Source: Gammaproteobacteria bacterium
GTDB lineage: Bacteria; Pseudomonadota; Gammaproteobacteria; Arenicellales; Poriferihabitantaceae
Length of the DNA: 64,000 nt
Reading direction: 5' to 3'
NCBI GenBank assembly: GCA_009842505.1
Contig: VYFG01000135.1
Coordinates: forward strand, 1-64,000
Part shown: one piece after another, positions 1 to 7,889 of the stretch
Numbering within the stretch: the first letter of the stretch is position 1
Layout of the letters: each line of letters starts with the position of its first letter
Notes under the pieces: model-generated
Told to the model about the DNA's origin: nothing
Databases searched by the model: none
What the model saw: only the letters and a program-made list of their open reading frames with translations
Position numbers and translations under genes: made by a program

Positions 1-1173
1 CATGGGAATGATCAAGACTGACTGAGTCGTATGTGGGGTGTTGTGAGGGCCCGGGTAGGTTCTCAATTCGCCCATGGCCTGCATGGTGAGGTAGTCGGCA
101 TTGTCCCGCTTGCCCCGGGCCTTGAGGTCCGGCGTATCGCCGAATGCAAGCCAGCTTTCGGCCCGCCCGGTTTGCGGCCAGATCGCAAAGGCGCTGGTGC
201 CGCTCAACGATTCCCCGAGGTCGAACCCGATGAACACCGGGCCGGATCGTTCCGGGGGACCGGCGACGAAACACTGCCGCAGATCGTCCGGGGAACAGAT
301 CATTTCCCGGGTCGGGCTTAGCGGCTGGTTCAGGTCGAACGCCCGGAATGATGGTTCATCGGCGGGCGCGGCGGCAATCCGGGCAACCTCGTTTTCCATG
401 TACCGCAGGGATTTGATGGTGCCCAGGCCCGGATTGGCCGCTTTCCACCCCTCCCGGTCATCCAGGCGGCAATCACGCGGGGCCGCGAATACGGCTTTCA
501 CGGTTTGCGGATTGGTCAGGATTTCGGCATACAGGGGGGAATCGCCCTGTATGCTTACATGGATGATCCGCCCTTCCTTGGCGCTGACACTGGACCGCAG
601 GCCCGCCAGCAAGTCCCGCGCCCGTTCCGGGAACAGGCCGGTTTCGTCCACGATGACAAGATCATACCCGCTCGCATGGCCCGCGTTCCGGTCGGCGGAA
701 AGGGTCTCGAATGATCCCGTATCGGATTCAATCGCGCCGGGGTATGGGCTTTTCCGGATGGTCACGTCCAGGCCGGACGCCTCGGCGATGGCGGCGACCT
801 GCGCCCGCAACTCGGCGGCCTTTTCCTTGGAAAGGGAGCAAACCGCACCACGCCACCCGGCCCGCCTCAATGGGCCTACCAGAAACCCGAGCGCAACCAC
901 GGCACAGATTGCGGATTTCGCATTTTTTCTCGCAATGCTCAACGCGGATTCATGGGCCGTCCATCCGGCTTGCAGCCAGTCCACGGCAAAGCCGGGTAGT
1001 TCCATTGACTCCCCCTCCCGGGGATGGCCGGGGGGAACCTTCAGTTTCTCACGCGCCCATAGCGCCAGCTCGCCCACCGGATCGAGTATCGCCCGGGGTT
1101 CCGGCACCGGCCCCGTTTTTTTCTTGGCGCGATAGGCCCGCATGTATTGCTTCATGTATGCCTTGCGGGACAT
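1..1173 (-). CDS. Phage terminase large subunit (partial, runs off left edge)
   Basis: Reading the minus strand from the ATG at 1173 gives 391 codons with no stop before the window edge. The protein begins MSRKAYMKQYMRAYRAKKK and contains a Walker A-like ARKNAKS about 80 residues in and a Walker B-like LVIVDE near residue 170, the ATPase signature of Terminase_1 (HK97-type) large subunits. These enzymes pump phage DNA into proheads and cut it with a C-terminal nuclease, of which only part could lie in this window. The two small genes upstream and the integrase at 3.1-4.3 kb share its strand, so it belongs to one phage-derived island. A long open frame on the opposite strand is only its shadow. 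Family assignment is from motifs, not a search. Confidence 0.8.
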   Translation of the reverse strand, partial: MSRKAYMKQYMRAYRAKKKTGPVPEPRAILDPVGELALWAREKLKVPPGHPREGESMELPGFAVDWLQAGWTAHESALSIARKNAKSAICAVVALGFLVGPLRRAGWRGAVCSLSKEKAAELRAQVAAIAEASGLDVTIRKSPYPGAIESDTGSFETLSADRNAGHASGYDLVIVDETGLFPERARDLLAGLRSSVSAKEGRIIHVSIQGDSPLYAEILTNPQTVKAVFAAPRDCRLDDREGWKAANPGLGTIKSLRYMENEVARIAAAPADEPSFRAFDLNQPLSPTREMICSPDDLRQCFVAGPPERSGPVFIGFDLGESLSGTSAFAIWPQTGRAESWLAFGDTPDLKARGKRDNADYLTMQAMGELRTYPGPHNTPHTTQSVLIIPM

Positions 1174-1298
1174 CAGTCAATCACCAGTCTGTAAGCATTT
1201 GTAAACATCGGCCCTGATCCGTTTACACTTTCGGGGAAATGTAGGGAGGATGCGATTTACGGCGATGCACCCTTTGTCGGACAGGGGTCCCCATGGCC

Positions 1299-1481
1299 TC
1301 AATCCCCGGTGATCGCCGCATGACGGCGGGCCATGGCCTCGGCGTCTTTCAGGACGCGGCGGCCTCGGCTGGTAGGCGATGAATGCCATGCCTTGCGGCG
1401 CAGTTCATCAAGGCGCTTGGCCGGGGATGGACTTTCCGCCGTTCCACTGCGTTCCGTCCGTTGTCGTGCTGAATCGCCCAT
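1299..1481 (-). CDS. Small basic hypothetical protein of the phage island
   Basis: A 60-residue frame starts at ATG 1481, five bases past the stop of the preceding small gene, and ends 125 bases before the terminase start. It reads MGDSARQRTERSGTAESPSP and continues with a basic, helical-looking stretch (AKRLDELRRKAW, RRVLKDAEAMARRHAAI). Its position directly before terL would fit a small terminase subunit or another packaging accessory, but there is no recognisable motif and I do not assign one. An alternative frame at 1177-1389 overlaps it; the tight spacing to the upstream gene makes this frame the better choice. Confidence is low because it is short. Confidence 0.35.
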   Translation of the reverse strand: MGDSARQRTERSGTAESPSPAKRLDELRRKAWHSSPTSRGRRVLKDAEAMARRHAAITGD

Positions 1482-1485
1482 GGCC

Positions 1486-1806
1486 CTATCCGCCGTCCTG
1501 GTCCTGTTTCGCCAGCTTGTCGAATTCCGCCCGCTCGGCTTGCGGCGTGGTCCGGTTCCGGGCGGCAAGGTAGACCATGAGTTGATCCCGTTCCGTGTCG
1601 TTCACGCCGCCGGACTTCCACAGCGCATAGGCCGTCGCCCTGCCATCCTCTTCCGTGTCGCTATGGTGGAACCACAGCCCGGAGATCGCCGCAAACAGCC
1701 CGCCGGTCAGTGCGTTGTCCGGGGTTTCGTCGCCGCCGTCGCTTCCCTGGGTCGTGTCCGGCTTTGTGTCCGGCTTCGGCTTTACGGGTTTCACTACTCT
1801 GGTCAT
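1486..1806 (-). CDS. Hypothetical phage-island protein
   Basis: The frame encodes 106 residues from ATG 1806 (MTRVVKPVKPKPDTKPDTTQ). The first 30 residues are a Lys/Pro/Thr/Asp-rich, probably disordered leader. They are followed by a compact acidic region with GGLFAAISGLWFHHSDTEED and ERDQLMVYLAARNRTTPQAE. The frame is open further upstream to 1899, but that extension crosses AT-rich non-coding sequence, so the start at 1806 is preferred. It is the first of three same-strand genes leading into the terminase and so is likely co-transcribed with it. I recognise no family. Confidence 0.45.
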   Translation of the reverse strand: MTRVVKPVKPKPDTKPDTTQGSDGGDETPDNALTGGLFAAISGLWFHHSDTEEDGRATAYALWKSGGVNDTERDQLMVYLAARNRTTPQAERAEFDKLAKQDQDGG

Positions 1807-2474
1807 TGCTCGATTCCGCAGGCTGGAATGCAACCATAGAATATCAATGTTTATTCTTTTAAAACAAACATTTACACAATTAACCATTGTTGCCGTCAAT
1901 TGCCCGAGCCTGCCCGGTTCGCCGCCCGGTTTTTCGCCGCCCCTTCAACCAATCATCAAGACGACAACGAACCGGCGCGGTGCGACACCGTGGAAACCCC
2001 ATGAGGGAATGCGATCATTCCACCATTCCGAAGGAACCGGGCTTCAAGATCAGCAAGGCGATTGATGAAAGATTTTCCAGCCTTTCCCGGCTGGCTGGCG
2101 AGAAAACCCCTTACCCAAATTAGTAAAATCGAATTCAGGTTGGAAGTCGCGCAATGCTTGGGCATTGAGCGCCGCCGGAAAAGAGACTGGCGGTTGCCGC
2201 TACGGTGATCCTTGCACGGCCCCTTTGCAACCGTCCATCCGGTTGCCAGTCTCCCAGGCATCCCGGCGGCGAGCCGGTATGACACTGCCTATGTGCCCCG
2301 CGCCTTACCCTAAACCGGCCCGACGAATCAGAACCCTTGGGTGTACCTTAACGCGGTTCCTTTCTAGGTACGTTTTACATGATCCGCCTGAAACGTCCGT
2401 TGCCCGGCCAAGCTCCTGATGGCGCGCAAACCGGGGCTCGTGTACACCGATAACGTGACGGATCGCAGGGTCGA
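1807..2474. other. Island stretch without a confident gene
   Basis: This 668-base gap lies between the AlpA-like regulator and the small genes before the terminase. In related integrative elements a primase/helicase or replication gene normally occupies this position. Short frames exist on both strands (for example minus 1956-2285), but their composition is low-complexity and no motif is visible. The 1840-1890 part is clearly AT-rich and could hold the promoter for the terminase-side genes. I see nothing else that I can support. Confidence 0.4.
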
Positions 2475-2660
2475 TCAGTCCGTCACGGTGCGTTGGGCCG
2501 CGTCGATGGCGGCCTGTAGTTCGCTGGCTTTCCAGCGAACGCAACGCTTGGATATCTTGATGGGTTGGGGTAGCAGTCCGGCCCGGATTGCGCTGTACAG
2601 CGTGGGGCGGCTAATGCCGGTAATTTCCAGCACCTGGTGCCGGGTCAATAGCTTGTCCAT
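2475..2660 (-). CDS. alpA: AlpA-family excisionase/transcriptional regulator
   Basis: A 61-residue protein starts MDKLLTRHQVLEITGISRPT. This is the hallmark of AlpA/MerR-like small winged-helix proteins: a recognition helix after VLEITGISRPTLYSAIRAG, then PQPIKISKRCVRWKASEL, where R-x-x-R-W contacts DNA in the family. AlpA-type proteins activate integrase expression or act as excisionases in P4-like satellites and genomic islands. A second in-frame Met lies three codons upstream (2669), but MDKLL matches the family start. It lies on the same strand as the integrase and 450 bases beyond the integrase stop, so it is probably the first gene of the island's own transcription unit. Confidence 0.85.
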   Translation of the reverse strand: MDKLLTRHQVLEITGISRPTLYSAIRAGLLPQPIKISKRCVRWKASELQAAIDAAQRTVTD

Positions 2661-3113
2661 AACGTACAATCATGGTTAAGCAGACGCGCCTATAGCGCAT
2701 CCGCGTTACCATGATGTGCCCGTTACCGGCACCTCCCCCTTGTCCTGTTTATGGTTTGTGGGTCTTGGTGCCTCCCGGCAGGCATCATGTTGACTCCGCC
2801 GGAAAATATTTAAAACCTCGCCTTGAGGCCGGGGAGCGGTTGGCTTAGGCATAACCCTTCTACCCCCTAAAGGCGGCGCACCAAATCCACCCCGTAGGGC
2901 TGGCTCACGCTCAAAGACGCTTTACCGCGCCCGCAATTCTAAGGGGCGGCGGCTCCATTCCGCAACTCCCCGGGATTTTGTTTTGTGCGATAATCCCCGG
3001 CGTCTTTCCACAAAGACAAGGCGGGCCACCCGGTCAAGTTAAGGTCTTTACCCCCGGCCCGCCAACCCTCCAAGCCCGCCGGTTTGTCATTGCTTCCGGC
3101 GGGCTTTTTTCTG
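2661..3113. other. Structured intergenic region between alpA and integrase
   Basis: This gap of about 450 bases has no convincing protein. Its 3' third is densely structured: GTCTTT-CCAC-AAAGAC (3002-3017), GGCGGGCC pairing with GGCCCGCC (3020-3027 with 3056-3063), then an intrinsic terminator (3072-3110). All read as hairpins on the plus strand, converging on the integrase 3' end. A GATAAT element sits at 2989-2994 without an obvious -35 box. The layout fits a small plus-strand RNA or a structured regulatory element of the mobile island, but transcription is not shown. A 64-codon minus-strand frame across 2939-3133 probably has no coding role. Confidence 0.45.
3072..3110 (+). terminator. Intrinsic terminator, plus strand
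   Basis: AAGCCCGCCGG at 3072-3082 pairs perfectly with CCGGCGGGCTT at 3096-3106 across a 13-nt loop, and six T residues follow (3105-3110). This is a strong rho-independent terminator for transcription moving left to right. No plus-strand gene precedes it, which implies an unannotated transcript upstream. On the minus strand the stem lies just past the integrase stop but has only a short run of U after it. Confidence 0.8.
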
Positions 3114-4298
3114 TCAGGCCGAAAGCCGGACAACCTTTGCAGTCTGTCCGGTGCAGTGTGCGGCCCATTGCTCCATCAGAACGCGGCGACGGTCGAACAG
3201 GTCACTGCGGAAATAGGCTCCCTCGACGCCGCCCACGATATGGGCAAGCGCGGCCTCGGCCAGTTCCCGGGGCTTGCCAGTCTCGGCGCACCAGTCGCGG
3301 AATGATGACCGGAATCCGTGTACCGTTCCACCAACACCGGCGGCAATCCTCGCCTTGCGGATCATGTTATTTGCAATCCGCCCGCCGTTCCGAACGCCTG
3401 GGAAAATGATGCCGGTTTCGTCGCCGTAGGGTTTCATGCTTTCCAGTATCGACATTGCCGCCGGTGACAGTGGAACGCGATGTTCCTTGCCGGTTTTCAT
3501 CCGGCTTGCCGGGATAACCCATGTATCGCCGTCAATCTCGGCCCATGTCGCCCCGAGCGCTTCGGCCTGTCTCGCCGCCGTCAGGATGATGAATTCCAGT
3601 GCCGCCCTTACCGTGTCCGGGGATTCCGTATTACGGACGCCCTCAATTGCCGCAGGAACGTCTTTCCATGGGATGGCGTCAAAGTGCTGCGTCTTGGCCT
3701 TTTGGGACGGTAGAGCGCCGTTGATGACCTCTCCGGCGGGATTGTGGTCAATGTGCCCATGGGACATGGCGTACTCGAAAACCGCCTTGAGATTCTGGCG
3801 TACATTCCTGCCGATGGACGGCTTGGCTGCCCACAGCGGCAAAAGGATTTCCAGGGTATGCGTCCGGTCGATCCGGTCAACCGGGATATCTCCGATCACG
3901 GGCAGGACGTAACGGGGAATGTAGGTTTGCCACATATGGCGCGGGGAGGCGCTTTTCCATGTCTCGCACTTGAGGTTGTATACTTCATCCGCAATCTTGC
4001 GGAATGTCGGTACATTGGCCTTCCGCACCAATGCCTTGCGGATGGCGCGGCGATCCGCAACCGGGTCATTGCCATCGAGCACGGCGGCGCGATTCTGTAC
4101 CGCCTTGTCCTTGGCTTCGCTAAGGGACGTGGCAGGGTATCCGCCCAGGCCGATATCCTTGCGCTTGCCGTGGACCATGAGGCGCTGCACAAATTGCTTT
4201 GACCCGCCCGGGGCGATCCGCAGGTACAGGGAATCCGCCACCCGGTGCATACCCGGCTTTTTCAGTCCGGCCAGTTGGCTTGCTTTCAGAAGTTTCAT
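3114..4298 (-). CDS. int: Tyrosine recombinase / P4-type integrase
   Basis: This 394-residue integrase starts at ATG 4298 (MKLLKASQLAGLKKPGMHRV). The frame is open upstream to 4460, but that part is AT-rich and lacks family similarity. The N-terminal DUF4102-like arm-binding domain (YLRIAPGGSKQF, GLGGYPATSLSEAK) is followed by a core-binding SAM-like domain (PVIGDIPVDRIDRTHTLEIL) and the catalytic domain. Visible catalytic residues are R in TAARQAEALG, H-x-x-R in HGFRSSFRDW, H in ALAHIVGG and the Tyr in EGAYFRSD. It catalyses site-specific insertion and excision of the island. The att site should lie beyond its 5' end (about 4.3-4.7 kb), but no tRNA gene is visible there. Confidence 0.95.
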   Translation of the reverse strand: MKLLKASQLAGLKKPGMHRVADSLYLRIAPGGSKQFVQRLMVHGKRKDIGLGGYPATSLSEAKDKAVQNRAAVLDGNDPVADRRAIRKALVRKANVPTFRKIADEVYNLKCETWKSASPRHMWQTYIPRYVLPVIGDIPVDRIDRTHTLEILLPLWAAKPSIGRNVRQNLKAVFEYAMSHGHIDHNPAGEVINGALPSQKAKTQHFDAIPWKDVPAAIEGVRNTESPDTVRAALEFIILTAARQAEALGATWAEIDGDTWVIPASRMKTGKEHRVPLSPAAMSILESMKPYGDETGIIFPGVRNGGRIANNMIRKARIAAGVGGTVHGFRSSFRDWCAETGKPRELAEAALAHIVGGVEGAYFRSDLFDRRRVLMEQWAAHCTGQTAKVVRLSA

Positions 4299-5080
4299 CG
4301 CTCTAATCCGGTCAAGTGTCAAGGTGCCTAGAATAGTACGCCAGCGTGAAAAGTAATGCAACAGTATATCCAACATTTGTCCCACATAAAACATGCATAC
4401 ATAGATTATTTGAAAACAGGGATTTATGACGATATATTCAATATAACTACGTAATATCAATGATATAACTGATTTTCTCTGCTCTTTCTTGATTTTATAA
4501 GACTTTGGATATTACTTCATAGGCAAGTAGTCCTGATCCCAACCCCGCATTATCCGTTTGGCGGGTATGAGTCCCATCGAACAGTCCGTTGCCATGGCGA
4601 ATTGAACCGCAACGACGTAGGCTCCATTCAGGAAGGCGCAATGATCGTGGTGACTGGAGGGCGAGTAAGGATAAGGTCAACGAGAAATACCGGACGCAAC
4701 GAAGTCTAGTTCCCGAATGAAAAAAATTGTTCTACCGAATTTTCCTTTCTCAGGTCTTCTACACTTCAGCACATCTCCTTCACGGTCCCCGGGCGGCATT
4801 GTGGGATGATGAGGTAGGTTCTATAATCTGGTCATTCGGTCCGGGGAATCCGTTTGCACGGACTCCTATTGTCACGGTACCCGGTTCCTCAGGGCCGTCC
4901 TGAACCGGTGGGGGCCGGTCTCCATAATTGAAATCAATTCCGATCGAGAGGCACGGACCAAGGCAGGGCGGCCAAGACGGGATACGAGCGTGACCGGGCA
5001 TCCGGTTCAATCCAGGTTCCAGACACTTGGGAGCATTTCCAGGCGGGCCTGTCCGAAATCCTCCCTCAGGGGACAGCAAT
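4299..5080. other. Island boundary / intergenic region
   Basis: This 782-base spacer runs between the integrase start and the proton-channel gene. Its left third (4320-4500) is strikingly AT-rich compared with everything to the right, and it is the likely place for the integrase promoter and the attachment core. I find no tRNA, no tmRNA 3' end and no long direct repeat within the window. The other end of the element lies outside, so the att duplication cannot be tested. The right part holds a candidate promoter for the downstream operon, followed by a leader of about 250 nt with several GC-rich complementary segments. Confidence 0.5.
4799..4827 (+). promoter_or_regulatory. Candidate sigma70 promoter upstream of the proton-channel pair
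   Basis: TTGTGG (4799-4804), a 17-nt spacer and a perfect TATAAT (4822-4827) lie about 250 bases before the ExbB/MotA-like start. The -10 is consensus and the -35 matches at only three of six positions. No other consensus -10 is seen before the operon. The long leader could hold post-transcriptional control, but I see no known riboswitch. Confidence 0.4.
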
Positions 5081-6109
5081 ATGAGTTCGACCACTAGGCT
5101 GACCAGCAATTACACCCGGAGCATCCTGATCCAGATGGTCGCGGTGCTCGCCATCTTGATTGGGGTCGCGGTCTGGCAATGGGATCTTTTTCGGGAAATC
5201 TACATCCAGAACCAGATCAACAGGGTGGGCTGGACGATCAACGGGGGCATTGCCATCCTCTTTCTGACCGGCCTGATCCAGCTGGTCATGCGGTTCTCCG
5301 AGTACCGTTACCAGGAGGTGGCGCTGAACCGGTTCCTGGTGAATATACGCAAGGATGACGACCCGCTGAAGGGCATCGAGCAGAAATGCATGATCGCGGA
5401 GCGGTACATTACGCTGGGCAAACTCAACCGCCGGCGTGCCCGCATCAATCACAACGCGCTGGCGGCCACCCTGCACGCGGTGGAGTCCAGCCGCAACAGC
5501 TACCTCAAGTTCGTGCAGAGCGTGCTGGTGCTGACCGGCGTGTTCGGCACGATCGTATCGCTGTCAATCGCCCTGCTGGGCGCGTCCGGCATCATCCAGG
5601 CGGGCCTGAGTGCGACCCAGGGGACCGATGGCATGAGCACCATGATCTACGGCATGTCCACCGCGCTTTCCACCACCATGTCCGCGATCCTGGCGTATCT
5701 CATATTCGGGTATTTCTACATCAAGCTGACGGACACCCAGACCTATCTGATCAGCAAGGTGGAGGAGGTGACCGCGACGACCCTGCTGCCGCATTTGCAG
5801 TCCATCCAGGACAAGGTGGCCATGGACTATTCGGACAGCATCCGGGGGGCCACCGAACTCATGCAGCGTTTCGACAGGAGCCAGAAGGTATACGCGGATT
5901 CGGCCGCCCAGCTCAAGACCTCCATTGAGCAGTTCACGGCCAGCTACCGGCCCGAACTGGCGGATGCCAACGTTGAAACCACCCGCAAGATACTGGATCA
6001 GTTGCAGGAGATCAGCGAGAAGCAGCGCGAGTCGGGACAGCGCAGCGAGGAGGCGCTGAAAGAGATGGTGCAGCTGTTGCGCGAAGGGTTCCGCCTTTCC
6101 GGCAAGTGA
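5081..6109 (+). CDS. MotA/TolQ/ExbB-family proton channel subunit
   Basis: This is a 342-residue inner-membrane protein. The start MSSTTRL at 5081 is preceded by GGGGAC at good spacing. Hydrophobic segments lie near residues 14-34, 52-70, 146-168 and 190-214. The last two carry the family signature: TGVFGTIVSLSIALLG, then GMSTALSTTMSAILAYL, matching the TolQ/ExbB/MotA helices that line the proton path. A cytoplasmic loop (71-145) and a helical cytoplasmic tail of about 120 residues flank them. It lacks the long MotA torque loop and is shorter than ZorA. Only three bases separate it from the next gene, which encodes the matching single-pass partner, so together they should form a pmf-driven 5:2-type motor. 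The process it powers is unknown. Confidence 0.85.
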   Translation: MSSTTRLTSNYTRSILIQMVAVLAILIGVAVWQWDLFREIYIQNQINRVGWTINGGIAILFLTGLIQLVMRFSEYRYQEVALNRFLVNIRKDDDPLKGIEQKCMIAERYITLGKLNRRRARINHNALAATLHAVESSRNSYLKFVQSVLVLTGVFGTIVSLSIALLGASGIIQAGLSATQGTDGMSTMIYGMSTALSTTMSAILAYLIFGYFYIKLTDTQTYLISKVEEVTATTLLPHLQSIQDKVAMDYSDSIRGATELMQRFDRSQKVYADSAAQLKTSIEQFTASYRPELADANVETTRKILDQLQEISEKQRESGQRSEEALKEMVQLLREGFRLSGK

Positions 6110-6112
6110 CGG

Positions 6113-7732
6113 ATGGCCGAAAACGGCTTCATTGACCTGCGCATCGGCCACGGGGTACGCGGCCCCGGCGACGACAGCGTATGGCCTTCCTTCACGGACA
6201 TCATGACCGTGGTGGTCATGATATTTCTCATGGCCCTGGTGATCATCATGATCCGGAACAGCGACCTGAACCGGCAGCTGCTGAGCAGCATGGATATCAA
6301 CCAGGCGATCTCATCGGCCAACCTGGGGCTGACTTCCGAGGTATCCGAGCTGAGGAGCAACCTGTTGGCGCTGCAGAAGGCCCTGGGGGATACCGAAAGC
6401 GACAAGCAGTCGCTGAGCGATCGCCTCGCGGACGAGGTCGCCCGCGCCACGGCATTGCTGGAGGCCAAGCAATTGCTGGACCGGGAGGTGGCGGGTCTGG
6501 AGGAACTCAGGTCCAGCCTGAGCAGTGAAAACCTGATCCTGCTCGCGGAGAAGGACCAGCTGACCGGCGAGAACCGGACACTGTCCGCGGAAAACGCCCG
6601 GCTCAGACAGGCCAATGCCGTACTGGAGCAGAACCTGGGTGAACTGACCGAGGAGAAGGTCCAGCTGCTCGCGCAGAGCGCCGAGCTGACGCAACACCGG
6701 GACCTGCTGGCCACGCAGAAAGAAGCGCTGGCATCCGAAAAGCAGGGCCTGATCGGGGAAAGGGACTCCCTGAAAACATCCCTCGGCAGGCTCGAGACCC
6801 AGAATCTGGGCCTCAGGCAGGACAAGGAGGAACTGATCGGTCAAAGACAGTCCCTGGCCGGCGAAGTGGAGACCCTGCTTGCGGCGCGGCGCCAGCTGCA
6901 GTCCGATCTTGAATCCATGCGGCTGGAGAACCAGGAACTGGAGTCCCAGCGCTCGACGTTGTCCACGGAGAACCAGCTCAAGCAGTCCACCATCGAGGAT
7001 CTTGCCCAGCAGGAACGCATTCTGTCCGGTCAGCTGGCGGAAATTTCCCGGCAGCTTGATCAACTCACGATCTCATCGACACAGGAGATCAAGACCCTGA
7101 CACAGCGGAACCTCTCACTGTCGGACCAGCTGGATGACGTCAACCTGAAGCTTGCACTGCTGCAGTTGGAACTGGAACGCCAGAAGGAGCAGGAGGTGAC
7201 CCTGCTGCAGCAACTGTCCGATCGCAAGCAGGAATTCGAACAGTTGCAGCAGAGCGAACAGGCCGTGCTGCTGAAATTTGCCGTGGCGAGCGAAGAGATC
7301 GAGGAACTGTCGCGCCTGATCCAGGTAAGGGAGCGGGAAAACCGCGCACTGCAGGCCGAGGCCGACCGGCAGGGTTCTCTGTTCGTTTCCCTCAAGGAGG
7401 AATACGAGGCGCTGGAAGAACAGTATCGCAGCCTGGTGCGTGCGGCGCGGTCCCCGGCCGGCAAGGAAGTGGTTCAAGTGTATTTCAGCCGGGGAACTGC
7501 AGGGTATGAGTATCGCCTGGTCATGCCCGGCGGCGACGAGCAGGAGGACGTCACCAGGGGGGAACTGGACCGTCGCCTAGCCGCGCTCAAGGACCTTCAC
7601 GGACGGAACCTCTACACACGGGTGATCATTCCCGAGACGAGCAACCTGTCACACAACGAGGCCTGGCGCTTCACCCAGGAGATCCTGAACAGGTACGACT
7701 ACTACTACCAGCAGGCGGACGGGGAGGAGTAG
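6113..7732 (+). CDS. ExbD/MotB-like stator partner with very long coiled coil
   Basis: This 539-residue protein has one transmembrane helix near residues 26-47. It contains SFTDIMTVVVMIFLMAL, whose Asp29 matches the essential proton-binding Asp of MotB/ExbD/TolR. Residues of about 55-450 are almost pure heptad-rich coiled coil (repeated LxxExxxL, Q/E/S-rich, hardly any Pro or Gly). The last 90 residues are globular (VVQVYFSRGTAGYEYRLVM, then a helix LDRRLAALKD, then LYTRVIIPETSNLSHNEAWR) and resemble the small ExbD/TolR periplasmic fold. I see no OmpA peptidoglycan-binding motif, unlike MotB and ZorB. It is operonic with the upstream channel gene. The stalk could span much of the periplasm. 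The C-terminal fold assignment is inference. Confidence 0.75.
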   Translation: MAENGFIDLRIGHGVRGPGDDSVWPSFTDIMTVVVMIFLMALVIIMIRNSDLNRQLLSSMDINQAISSANLGLTSEVSELRSNLLALQKALGDTESDKQSLSDRLADEVARATALLEAKQLLDREVAGLEELRSSLSSENLILLAEKDQLTGENRTLSAENARLRQANAVLEQNLGELTEEKVQLLAQSAELTQHRDLLATQKEALASEKQGLIGERDSLKTSLGRLETQNLGLRQDKEELIGQRQSLAGEVETLLAARRQLQSDLESMRLENQELESQRSTLSTENQLKQSTIEDLAQQERILSGQLAEISRQLDQLTISSTQEIKTLTQRNLSLSDQLDDVNLKLALLQLELERQKEQEVTLLQQLSDRKQEFEQLQQSEQAVLLKFAVASEEIEELSRLIQVRERENRALQAEADRQGSLFVSLKEEYEALEEQYRSLVRAARSPAGKEVVQVYFSRGTAGYEYRLVMPGGDEQEDVTRGELDRRLAALKDLHGRNLYTRVIIPETSNLSHNEAWRFTQEILNRYDYYYQQADGEE

Positions 7733-7889
7733 GGGCAAATGGAGCAATCCGCCTGTCCGGATCGTGCCATCTTCCGGCGATGCCGGAACCGGGCCGGGCC
7801 GGCATGATGGGCGACTGCCGCTGTCCGGCAAGCTGATTGCCGTAACCCCTGACCTGCCGCGACCTGCCCGTAAGCCTGAAGGTGTATTG

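Noticed and set aside
101-1135. 344-codon plus-strand open frame
   Set aside because: It is the antisense of the terminase gene, which has clear ATPase motifs; the plus-strand product is Ser/Arg/Pro-rich with no domain.
1956-2285. 109-codon minus-strand frame in the phage island
   Set aside because: No motif, poor composition and no close spacing to neighbours; I left it as unassigned sequence rather than call a gene.
2939-3133. 64-codon minus-strand frame overlapping the end of int
   Set aside because: It coincides with three hairpins and a terminator on the other strand; the peptide follows the palindromic GC-rich stems, so I treat it as non-coding structure.
4995-5035. tRNA-like CCGGTTCAATCC motif near the island boundary
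   Set aside because: It looks like a T-loop and would make a natural att site, but the flanking bases do not form a T-stem and no anticodon or acceptor arms are present.
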